A stretch of DNA of 32,115 bases, taken from contig LIUI01000134.1 in NCBI GenBank assembly GCA_001462235.1, positions 19,568-51,682 on the forward strand, written 5' to 3'. A model generated the notes under the pieces. That model saw nothing but the letters and a program-made list of their open reading frames with translations, did no database searches and had not been told where the DNA came from. Position numbers and translations under genes: made by a program. The DNA is from Fibrobacteria bacterium GUT307 (lineage in GTDB: Bacteria; Fibrobacterota; Fibrobacteria; Fibrobacterales; Fibrobacteraceae). Positions within the stretch are counted from its first letter, which is position 1. Each line of letters begins with the position of its first letter. This document shows positions 14,279 to 21,543 of this stretch, piece after piece.

Positions 14279-15415
14279 TCACTTCTTCAAAGCCAAAAGC
14301 TGGCCAATCCATGCGTTGAAATTTGCGCTTCGCAAATCTTCCAGTATTTTTTGCTTTGCTAGGTTTTCATCTTTGTTTGTGCCGTTGAAGGTTTGCCCAA
14401 AAGTGAGTTTTTCTACCTGCGTACCGCTGCAAGTTGTTGCGGTTAATTGCGGGGCATAAGTGCACCTTATAGCACCCATAGCATTCGTTTTGCATTGAAA
14501 TTTTGAAGCAGAAACCTTAATTCCATTGCCGCTGCATTTATCTGTTTTTAAACCGGCTTTAGACAATTTTTCAAATAAAATCTTGCCGGTATCCTCTCCG
14601 TTGCTAGCCCAGTAAAGCTCTGTTTTTTGGCTTGCACCGGCTTGCGCCGGCTTGCTTGCAGTAGTAGTTACTGCTGCCGATGGCCGCTTTGTTTCTGTTG
14701 CTTTCTCTGCTTCTCTTGCTTTATTTATGGAATCCAAAATATTTTTAGCAACAAAAACCGCCCGTTCTTCACTGGCTTTTTTAATTGAATCTGCAATAAA
14801 AATAGCCCGCTCCGCTTCTGCCGTAGCCCTTGCAGATTCTGCTGCCGCCTTTTTTTGAGAATCTAAGCTAAAAGAAATAAGATATGCTATCACAGCCAAT
14901 ATCATAAGCGATAAAGCGGCTATTATGGGCTTTTTGTAACGATATGTGAATTTTGGTTTTGAAACCAAATAGGCTTTTACCTTGTATTCAAATATTTCCT
15001 TAAATTCCTTTTCTGTTAATTGTATTGCATTCATCTCTGCAACATCTCTTATGTCTTTTGGCAAATTGCCGGGAAAAACAAAATCTTTTTGAACTAAAGG
15101 AATTATATTTTTATTCAGCAATAAAGCATTTTTGAGTTCCAGATAGCACCAATCTTCGTTCAAAACCTCTTCTGGCTGAACATTCCCGTTTTCATCGTAA
15201 AATCTTTCATAATAGGTGGGTTCAAATATTACTATAAAATCTTTGCAATCCTTTAACCGGGTTTTCAAAGTGTCCGTAAATTTGCCACGCCCCAAAGTAT
15301 CTATGTCAAAAGACACCGAATAACCGCTATTGAGCAGTTTTTCATCTACAAGCCTAGCATCTTTTATACCGCCTTTACGGCGATAAGAAATAAAAATATC
15401 ATATTTTTTGCTCAT
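14279..15415 (-). CDS. Membrane-spanning TIR-domain protein
   Basis: The 378-residue protein begins with a TIR domain (about 4-150): YDIFISYRRKGG, VSFDIDTLGRGKF and NEDWCYLELKNAL. Glu93 of WCYLEL is placed like the catalytic Glu of NAD-cleaving TIR domains. A membrane helix (163-183) follows, then an Ala/Glu/Lys-rich coiled coil (about 188-240), a Ser/Thr/Ala-rich linker (245-263) and a compact C-terminal domain (265-378) with four cysteines (294, 308, 318, 329). With the TIR domain inside, the cysteine domain would be periplasmic and disulfide-bonded. Most bacterial TIR proteins are soluble effectors, so this receptor-like layout is unusual. The start is 10 bases after TATATT (15431-15426). 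Function is unknown. Confidence 0.8.
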   Translation of the reverse strand: MSKKYDIFISYRRKGGIKDARLVDEKLLNSGYSVSFDIDTLGRGKFTDTLKTRLKDCKDFIVIFEPTYYERFYDENGNVQPEEVLNEDWCYLELKNALLLNKNIIPLVQKDFVFPGNLPKDIRDVAEMNAIQLTEKEFKEIFEYKVKAYLVSKPKFTYRYKKPIIAALSLMILAVIAYLISFSLDSQKKAAAESARATAEAERAIFIADSIKKASEERAVFVAKNILDSINKAREAEKATETKRPSAAVTTTASKPAQAGASQKTELYWASNGEDTGKILFEKLSKAGLKTDKCSGNGIKVSASKFQCKTNAMGAIRCTYAPQLTATTCSGTQVEKLTFGQTFNGTNKDENLAKQKILEDLRSANFNAWIGQLLALKK

Positions 15416-15425
15416 TGCAAAGGGT

Positions 15426-15431
15426 AATATA
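15426..15431 (-). promoter_or_regulatory. TIR gene promoter -10 box (TATATT)
   Basis: TATATT follows CGTTTTC and ends 10 bases before the TIR gene ATG at 15415. It lies between the phnW stop and the TIR gene, so the TIR gene need not depend on the AEP operon. Confidence 0.6.
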
Positions 15432-15438
15432 GAAAACG

Positions 15439-16542
15439 CTAAACAGTAAGTGCGCTTATCACCTCCAATAATCTATTTATGTCTTTTGGATATACCTCGC
15501 CTATATTGCCAACTCTAAAAGTATCTGCTTGCGAAATTTTGCCCGGATACAGCACAAATCCACGCTGCTTTACCGCTTTGTAAAAAACGCCAAAGTCAAA
15601 ATTAGACCTAGGATATAAAAAAGAGGTGATTATAGGAGATTGCAAATTTTCCGGCAATAAAGCCTCAAAACCCAAAGAGTCCATCCCGGCAACCAACAAC
15701 TGCTGATTCTCGCAATACCGCTCGTAACGAGCCTCCACGCCGCCTTCTGCCTCCAATTCATCCAAAGCCTGATAAAATGCTCGGACAATATGAGTAGGGG
15801 AAGTATAACGCCATTTCCCGGACTTGTCCATCTCTTTCCATTGGTCATATAAATCCAAACACAAGGAGCGGGCATTCCCCTTGCATTTTAGCAATTCCTC
15901 TTTTTTGGCAATCACAAAAGCAAAACCCGGAACTCCCTGAATACATTTGTTGGAAGAACTCACCAAAAAATCAATACCATAATCTGCCATGTCAAGAGGC
16001 ATACCGCCAAAAGAACTCATAGCATCCAAGATGAAAATTTTGCCATGCTCTTTTATTATGCGAGCTAGCTCCGGCAACGGATTGAGCATACCTGTTGTGG
16101 TTTCGCAGTGAACCAACGCTACATGCGTAATAGCAGGATTTTCCAAAAGAAATTTTGACAGAACTTCCGGTTTGGGTGCCTCGGTTTCCGGGCAGGAATA
16201 TACAATATGCTCCAATTTAAGCACCTTTGCTATTTGCGCAATTCTATCTCCATAAGCACCGTTGGTAATAATTAGCAATTTGCCGGTTTGCGGCACCGTT
16301 GTTCCCAAAGTGGCTTCAACCGAAAAAGAACCGCTGCCTTGCATCAACACAACGGTATAATCTTCGCTTTTTTTTGAGGCCAATGCCACTAAACGCCGGC
16401 GAATATTCTGCACAATTTCCTCATTGTAATCTGCGTCCCACGTGCACCAATCCCGCAGCAATGCATTCCTTACAGACTTTGAAGTGGACAAGGGTCCCGG
16501 CGTTAAAAGCAGGTAAGGATTATCCGGAATAAACTCATACAT
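15439..16542 (-). CDS. phnW: 2-aminoethylphosphonate:pyruvate aminotransferase
   Basis: The 367-residue PLP enzyme transfers the amino group of AEP to pyruvate, giving phosphonoacetaldehyde and alanine. Family signatures are [11 protein letters not shown] near the N-terminus, [10 protein letters not shown] (phosphate grip), [10 protein letters not shown] (the Asp that contacts the PLP ring) and [12 protein letters not shown] with the Schiff-base Lys199. Length is normal. It is the last gene of the operon, 4 bases after phnX, and supplies the substrate of PhnX. Confidence 0.95.
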   Translation of the reverse strand: MYEFIPDNPYLLLTPGPLSTSKSVRNALLRDWCTWDADYNEEIVQNIRRRLVALASKKSEDYTVVLMQGSGSFSVEATLGTTVPQTGKLLIITNGAYGDRIAQIAKVLKLEHIVYSCPETEAPKPEVLSKFLLENPAITHVALVHCETTTGMLNPLPELARIIKEHGKIFILDAMSSFGGMPLDMADYGIDFLVSSSNKCIQGVPGFAFVIAKKEELLKCKGNARSLCLDLYDQWKEMDKSGKWRYTSPTHIVRAFYQALDELEAEGGVEARYERYCENQQLLVAGMDSLGFEALLPENLQSPIITSFLYPRSNFDFGVFYKAVKQRGFVLYPGKISQADTFRVGNIGEVYPKDINRLLEVISALTV

Positions 16543-16546
16543 AAAA

Positions 16547-17311
16547 CTAAACTCCTCTTTCTTTGTTCAAGGTTTTTATCAAGGTCGGCAAAGCATCGAT
16601 ACTTTCAATAACATAGTTTGCACCGGCTTCAATGTATTTTTGCTTGGCAATTTCAAACAATTTCAAAATTTCCGCATCATTTTTCTGTGCAAATTCTTCT
16701 TCGCTAAGAGCTACCATGCTAGAACCTTTTAATACGCCTACGCACAAACAGCCGGCATTTTTTCCTTCTTCCATATCTGCGGCGGTATCACCGATTTTCA
16801 ACACTTCGCTAATAGACGGCACACCGAGTTTTTCCAAATTGCGCCAAATCATATACGGATAAGGGCGGCCTATTCCGCCTGCATCATCCGGGCAAATTAC
16901 GCAATCCGGGGCATAACCCTTTTCTTTTGCCAAAGGCATTACCACGTCCATCATCGCCTTGGTGTAGCCTGTGGTAGAACCTATTGCTATTCCCATTTCC
17001 CTAATTTGAGCAACCGTTTCAAGAACTCCGGGCAATGGTTCGGTATGTGCAGCCAAAACTTTAAACAAAGAAGGTTCAAAACACCCGTAAATTTTATCCA
17101 CATCTTCTTGCGTATATGGACACTCCATGCAGTCCAGCATTTTTTCAATATGCTTCCGCTTTGATAGCCCCATGTGAACGCGAATTTCCTCTATGCCGGC
17201 TTTAATGCCAAAAGCTCCAAAAGCGGTAATAAAGGCATTTAGCGGCGCAAAGCAGCCGTAATCCACCGTTGTTCCCGCCCAATCCAGAATAATAGCACTA
17301 ACTTTACTCAT
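16547..17311 (-). CDS. phnX: Phosphonoacetaldehyde hydrolase (phosphonatase)
   Basis: The 254-residue HAD-superfamily enzyme cleaves the C-P bond of phosphonoacetaldehyde to acetaldehyde and phosphate. The catalytic loop is [12 protein letters not shown] with nucleophile Asp10. The family-specific Schiff-base lysine is present as Lys51 in [10 protein letters not shown], spaced from Asp10 as in the known enzyme. Later HAD motifs are [11 protein letters not shown] and [16 protein letters not shown]. The Lys51 motif separates it from ordinary HAD phosphatases. It lies 1 base after the permease gene. Confidence 0.95.
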   Translation of the reverse strand: MSKVSAIILDWAGTTVDYGCFAPLNAFITAFGAFGIKAGIEEIRVHMGLSKRKHIEKMLDCMECPYTQEDVDKIYGCFEPSLFKVLAAHTEPLPGVLETVAQIREMGIAIGSTTGYTKAMMDVVMPLAKEKGYAPDCVICPDDAGGIGRPYPYMIWRNLEKLGVPSISEVLKIGDTAADMEEGKNAGCLCVGVLKGSSMVALSEEEFAQKNDAEILKLFEIAKQKYIEAGANYVIESIDALPTLIKTLNKERGV

Positions 17312-17312
17312 T

Positions 17313-18989
17313 TTACAATCCTCCTTTTATTGCTTGCTTCTTTTTAATGCCAATCACAAACTCATATAATATTCGCACAGCTACGTTTATAAACAATATC
17401 AATAAACTCATAGCCGCTGCCTGGCTTATATTCCCCGCTTCTTCCATGTGGGTAATTGCTATTGAAGCAACCTTGAAATTTGCGTTATATAAAAAAACAA
17501 GCGCAGAAACCGTTACCATTGAGTTCACAAAAAAATACATAGCAATTTCCACTATGGCGTGGGCAGATAAAGGAACACTCACCCTAAGAAAAGTTTTCCA
17601 TCGCGGAATTTTCATAGCTTCTGCTACCATTTCAAATTCATAGTCAAGTTTTTTCAAAGCCCCGGCAGCGGTAAGGTAAGGAACAGAAAAATAATGCAAA
17701 ATATTTGAAAGCACAAGTATCGCTACAGTGCCATAAATAAAATGAAGGGGATTATTTTGCGAGTTAAAGAAAAATATAAAAGAAATGCCTACCACCATAC
17801 CGGGCACAGCAAGAGGCAAAACAGAAAGCAATTTACCGTATTTTGTTAAAATACACAAACCCTGTGTTTTCTCTGTCATATACGCATACAAAAAAACAAA
17901 CACCGTACCAAAAGCGGCGGTAAAAATGCTCATCCATACCGAATTCAAAAAACTGCCTATGCCCCCGGCAGAATCGTTAAAGGCAAAATGCTTAAGAGTA
18001 AGGCTCAAATCGTAAGGATAGTAGCTGGTAAGCGCGCCTATAAAAAGCGATAATATAAGAGATATAAAACACATAGCTATAAGAGAGCAAAACATGAGAA
18101 ACAAAGTATCGCGAAGAAAATTTTTCTTAATGGCCAGCGGTATTGTTTTTGCGTTAAGCGAACTGGAATTTTTATTTGATATAAAACGCCCCGTAATGAA
18201 TGATATAATTGCGGGAATAAGCAGCAAAGTGCCAACCACCGCACCCATGCTCATGTTGAATTGCCCGGCAACCTGCTTGTAAATATCGGTAGCAAGAACA
18301 TTATAATTCCCGCCTAAAACCTTGGGTGCGCCAAAATCGGTAAAGGCAAGGGTAAAGCATACAAAAATTGTATTGACTATGGTATATTTCATTTCCGGAA
18401 GCGTTACATGCAAAATTTGCTTGATAGGTTTTACCCCCATAGCATTGCAGGTTTCATATAATCTACCGTCCACAAATTCAAGGGCTACTAAAAACAATAA
18501 AAAGGCAGAAGGGAAAGTATAAATAATCTCAGAGATAATAATGCCGTTTTTTCCGTATAGAGAAATGTCAAAACCAAGACGGGTAATAAAACCTTGCTTG
18601 CCAAAAATATACACCAAACCCAGCGCATGAACCACCGTAGGAATAAAAATAGGCAGCAATGCTATATATTTAAAAAATGCCTTCCCTGGAATATCTGTGC
18701 GCATTATAGCATAAGCATAAAAAAAACCGAATACCGTGCTAAAAACGGTTGTTATCAACGATATGTGAATGGTATTCCACACAGAAATGCTGAGCGTGGG
18801 ATTGTTGAAATAGCTTCTATAATTAGCAAGCCCAAACGCACCGGCTTCCCCAATAAAAGCTTTTGAAAAAAGCGCACCAAGCGGAAAAATAAAAGCTACC
18901 GTAAAGATAACAAGCACAAGCAGCAATATGCAGAATTGTACTATATTAAAACGGGCAAAACGGCGTTTAATACCTAATAGCATGTTCAT
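17313..18989 (-). CDS. AEP ABC transporter permease, double-length
   Basis: The 558-residue membrane protein contains two consecutive binding-protein-dependent permease domains with about twelve helices. Each has an EAA-type coupling loop: YETCNAMGVKPIKQILHVTLPEMK in the first half and AEAMKIPRWKTFLRVSVPLS in the second (the first given here only in part is AMGVKPIKQILHVTLPE). Such double permeases occur in iron- and AEP-type transporters (PhnU2 group). The frame is open to 19040, but ATG 18989 starts just before the first helix and overlaps the ATPase gene by only 23 bases; ATG 18983 is an alternative. The AEP assignment rests on the neighbouring phnX and phnW. Confidence 0.85.
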   Translation of the reverse strand: MNMLLGIKRRFARFNIVQFCILLLVLVIFTVAFIFPLGALFSKAFIGEAGAFGLANYRSYFNNPTLSISVWNTIHISLITTVFSTVFGFFYAYAIMRTDIPGKAFFKYIALLPIFIPTVVHALGLVYIFGKQGFITRLGFDISLYGKNGIIISEIIYTFPSAFLLFLVALEFVDGRLYETCNAMGVKPIKQILHVTLPEMKYTIVNTIFVCFTLAFTDFGAPKVLGGNYNVLATDIYKQVAGQFNMSMGAVVGTLLLIPAIISFITGRFISNKNSSSLNAKTIPLAIKKNFLRDTLFLMFCSLIAMCFISLILSLFIGALTSYYPYDLSLTLKHFAFNDSAGGIGSFLNSVWMSIFTAAFGTVFVFLYAYMTEKTQGLCILTKYGKLLSVLPLAVPGMVVGISFIFFFNSQNNPLHFIYGTVAILVLSNILHYFSVPYLTAAGALKKLDYEFEMVAEAMKIPRWKTFLRVSVPLSAHAIVEIAMYFFVNSMVTVSALVFLYNANFKVASIAITHMEEAGNISQAAAMSLLILFINVAVRILYEFVIGIKKKQAIKGGL

Positions 18990-19941
18990 CCGGTATTTGC
19001 AAAAAGAGCATAGTCTCGCGATGAAGTTCCATGCTTTCAACTTTATCCGAAGGCAAGTCTATAAACATTTCTGTATTTTTTCCCGGTATCGTGCTATGTA
19101 TGCGAGTATAAGCTCCCTTAAATTCTAGTTCCCTGACTAAAGCCTTAATATCATAAGGTTCGCGGTCAACTATCTTTATTTTTTCCGGACGTATGCCGCG
19201 GAGCACTTCCCCTTCGCTGTAAAAATTCATTGCCCCTATAAAATCTGCAACAAAATGAGATGCCGGTTTATTATATATAGCATAAGGGGAGGCAATCTGT
19301 TCCACAACAGCATTGTTCATCACAACTATTCTGTCTGCCATTGTCAAGGCTTCTTCTTGGTCGTGGGTTACCATAATAGTGGTAATGCCAAGTTTGCGTT
19401 GAAGCATCCTTATTTCCGAACGCAGCTTTGCACGCACTTTAGCATCCAAAGCAGATAATGGCTCATCTAACAAAAGAAAAGAGGGAGACAAGGCTATGGC
19501 ACGTGCAATTGCCGTTCTCTGCTGCTGCCCACCCGATAGCTGACGCGGATATTTAGCGCTATGCTCACTTAAGTCAACCAAATTGAGCATTTCAATGGCT
19601 TTCTTTTTCCGTTCACTTGCACTCATATCCTTTTTTTGCTTTAACCCAAATAGGATATTTTCCAACACAGTCATATTGGGAAAAAGAGCATAAGACTGAA
19701 ACACTATCCCAAAATTCCGTTTTGAAGGAGGAAGAAATGTGCAATCCCTGCCCTCAATGATAATTTGCCCGCAATCTGCCGTTTCTAGCCCGGCGATTAT
19801 TCGCAAAAGAGTTGTTTTTCCGCAACCGGAAGGCCCCAGAATGCACAAAAACTCGCCTTTCTCAATAGTTGCATTGATATCCTTTAACACGGTCTGCGAG
19901 CCAAAGTGTTTTGTAATGCCCTTTATTTCCAAAAAATTCAT
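18967..19941 (-). CDS. AEP ABC transporter ATP-binding protein
   Basis: The 324-residue ATPase energises the transporter. It has Walker A GPSGCGKTT (36-44), Q-loop FQSYALFPNM, signature LSGGQQQR (135-142), Walker B LLLDE (156-160) and His193 of the H-loop. A C-terminal regulatory (TOBE-like) part follows from about 235. It is of the spermidine/iron (PotA/FbpC) subclass, which includes AEP transporters of the PhnT type. It starts 13 bases after the binding-protein gene. Confidence 0.92.
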   Translation of the reverse strand: MNFLEIKGITKHFGSQTVLKDINATIEKGEFLCILGPSGCGKTTLLRIIAGLETADCGQIIIEGRDCTFLPPSKRNFGIVFQSYALFPNMTVLENILFGLKQKKDMSASERKKKAIEMLNLVDLSEHSAKYPRQLSGGQQQRTAIARAIALSPSFLLLDEPLSALDAKVRAKLRSEIRMLQRKLGITTIMVTHDQEEALTMADRIVVMNNAVVEQIASPYAIYNKPASHFVADFIGAMNFYSEGEVLRGIRPEKIKIVDREPYDIKALVRELEFKGAYTRIHSTIPGKNTEMFIDLPSDKVESMELHRETMLFLQIPDEHAIRY

Positions 19942-19954
19942 AGCTCATCCAAAA

Positions 19955-20989
19955 TTATTTCTGTGCAGATTTACTGTCAAACATTGCCATCCATTTGGAA
20001 AGTATTATGTCTCTGTTGCTCGCAGTCCAAGCAAAATCGCTATCTATAAGCTGTTTTACAGGGTCAAAATCATGGCCTTCATAGTTGCCGCCTTTGCCTG
20101 TGGTGATAATGGGATAATTCTTTTTGTATGCTTCCATAGTCTCATCGGAAATTGCCCAATCCAAGAAAATTTTCGCTGCAGGATTTATTTTTGACTTTTT
20201 AATCAGTGCATTTGCCTCCATATCCCAGCCAGAACCTTCAACAGGGAACACGGTAACAACCGGCGCGCCTTTTTGCTTTTGGCTTATTCCGGCATAACCA
20301 AAACTCACTCCAACCACGCATTCGCCGGCAGCAGCCATTTTTGCCGGCTTTGAACCGGAATGCACGTATTGATCTACATTTTCGTGCAATTTAGAGAGGT
20401 AATCCCATCCTTTATCCGTATCTTTGCCATTAAGTTGCAACACGCCCGCAACTGTTAAAAAGCCTGTGCCGGATGAATTTGGATTTGACATTACAATGTG
20501 TTGCTTTAACTCAGGGCGCAATAAATCATTGTAAGATTTGATATCCTCTGCTTTAAGACCTAACTTGGCGAGTTCCACGGTATTTATAATAAAAGCCGTT
20601 TCCCAAGCATCTATGCCTACCCAAGTAGGAATGGCTTTAGTGGATTTGAACTTAGGCAATACTCTCTCTACTCCGCTTGGCGAATATGGTTCAAGCTGCC
20701 CACGCTCATCAAGAACCAGCATTGAAGAAGCCGCTGTTCCCCACACCAAATCTGCCTGCGGATTATCTTTTTCTGCTATAAGCCGCGCCGTTATTATGCC
20801 GGTTGATTCGCGAACAACATTTACTTTTATATTGGGGTGCTTTTCAGTAAATCCTTTTAAGTATTCTGTTACCAATTCGTCTTCCAGGGCGGTATAAACC
20901 GTTATAGTGCCTGAATCCTCTTTGCAACCAACCAAAGCTAAAGCAATAAACACCATAGCCGCACACAATGAAAAACAACAAGTTTTCAT
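19955..20989 (-). CDS. AEP ABC transporter substrate-binding lipoprotein
   Basis: The 344-residue protein has a lipoprotein signal peptide with Cys22 in LALVGCKED. The mature part is a type II periplasmic binding protein of the iron/AEP subgroup, with ITVYTALEDELVTEYLKGF, NPQADLVWGTAASSM, the ligand-loop region WVGIDAWETAFIINT, SNPNSSGTGFLTVAG and SFGYAGISQKQKG. The SGTG loop and first-gene position next to phnX/phnW support an organophosphonate ligand, though iron-binding relatives look alike. GAAAGG precedes the ATG by about 7 bases. It is the promoter-proximal gene of the five-gene operon. Confidence 0.88.
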   Translation of the reverse strand: MKTCCFSLCAAMVFIALALVGCKEDSGTITVYTALEDELVTEYLKGFTEKHPNIKVNVVRESTGIITARLIAEKDNPQADLVWGTAASSMLVLDERGQLEPYSPSGVERVLPKFKSTKAIPTWVGIDAWETAFIINTVELAKLGLKAEDIKSYNDLLRPELKQHIVMSNPNSSGTGFLTVAGVLQLNGKDTDKGWDYLSKLHENVDQYVHSGSKPAKMAAAGECVVGVSFGYAGISQKQKGAPVVTVFPVEGSGWDMEANALIKKSKINPAAKIFLDWAISDETMEAYKKNYPIITTGKGGNYEGHDFDPVKQLIDSDFAWTASNRDIILSKWMAMFDSKSAQK

Positions 20990-21015
20990 ATACTACCTTT
21001 CTTTAAAACAAGAAT

Positions 21016-21021
21016 AAGATA
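21016..21021 (-). promoter_or_regulatory. AEP operon -10 box (TATCTT)
   Basis: TATCTT lies 26 bases before the start codon and begins 10 bp after the last 11-bp repeat. Unlike most promoters in the window there is room for a leader with a Shine-Dalgarno. Confidence 0.5.
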
Positions 21022-21031
21022 GTTCTTGAAT

Positions 21032-21070
21032 GTTGAGATTCTGTTAAGGCTAAGTTAAGGTTGGGTTAAG
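21032..21070 (-). promoter_or_regulatory. Pho-box-like array of four 11-bp direct repeats
   Basis: On the plus strand GTTGAG (21032), GTTAAG (21043), GTTAAG (21054) and GTTAAG (21065) begin exactly 11 bp apart. Read in the sense of the AEP operon this is CTTAAC-N5-CTTAAC-N5-CTTAAC-N5-CTCAAC. PhoB and PhoP bind direct repeats with an 11-bp period; the Bacillus PhoP site is TTAACA-type with about 5-bp gaps, and PhoB sites end about 10 bp before the -10 box, as here. The array abuts the flgB stop codon. Confidence 0.7.
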
Positions 21071-21072
21071 AT

Positions 21073-21507
21073 TTAATACACCTGGCCCTTTATAGCTGCT
21101 TGTATTTTTCCAAAAGAGGCGAATTGCATATTGTAATTGTATTCTATCTGGTTTTCTGCCATTTTAGACGCTTCAATATCTATATCCACATTGTTCACTT
21201 CGCCGGGATTTGTAGGGTCGTCTGGGCGAAAGGAATATGGTTCGATTTTTCTTATGGATGCCTTTCTGCCTATATCCATGTGATTTTCGTCGGTTTTTGT
21301 ACCGGTTACGTGCTTTCTCATGGCGTCGCGCACTTGATCTTCAAAATTGACCTCTACACGCTGATAACCGGGAGTTTGAGCATTGGCTATATTTTGGGCA
21401 ATAGCACGGCCCCGCATAGCATTCGCATCCAAGCCCTTATACACCAGCATACGAGTATCCGAATTAAAGAGCCGGCTGCGAGTAGGAGTGATGGTGTTCT
21501 CTGACAT
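21073..21507 (-). CDS. flgB: Flagellar basal-body rod protein FlgB
   Basis: The 144-residue protein has the rod signature AIAQNIANAQTPGYQRVEVNFED near the N-terminus (core: NIANAQTPGYQR). Its C-terminal half contains VDIDIEASKMAENQIEYNYN and FGKIQAAIKGQ, typical of FlgB. FlgB forms the proximal rod between the MS-ring and the distal rod. flgC and fliE, which usually follow, are absent, so this gene is split off from the flagellar cluster. It begins 36 bases after secDF; a CATATTTTTTG stretch in that gap might be a promoter. Confidence 0.9.
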   Translation of the reverse strand: MSENTITPTRSRLFNSDTRMLVYKGLDANAMRGRAIAQNIANAQTPGYQRVEVNFEDQVRDAMRKHVTGTKTDENHMDIGRKASIRKIEPYSFRPDDPTNPGEVNNVDIDIEASKMAENQIEYNYNMQFASFGKIQAAIKGQVY

Positions 21508-21543
21508 ACTTTTGCTAATGCAAAAAATATGCCAAAATTTATG

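Noticed and set aside
14279-15415. The TIR gene as part of a known named anti-phage system (for example Thoeris or TIR-SAVED)
   Set aside because: No ThsA, SAVED, CBASS cyclase or Argonaute partner is adjacent, and the membrane helix and cysteine domain do not fit those systems.
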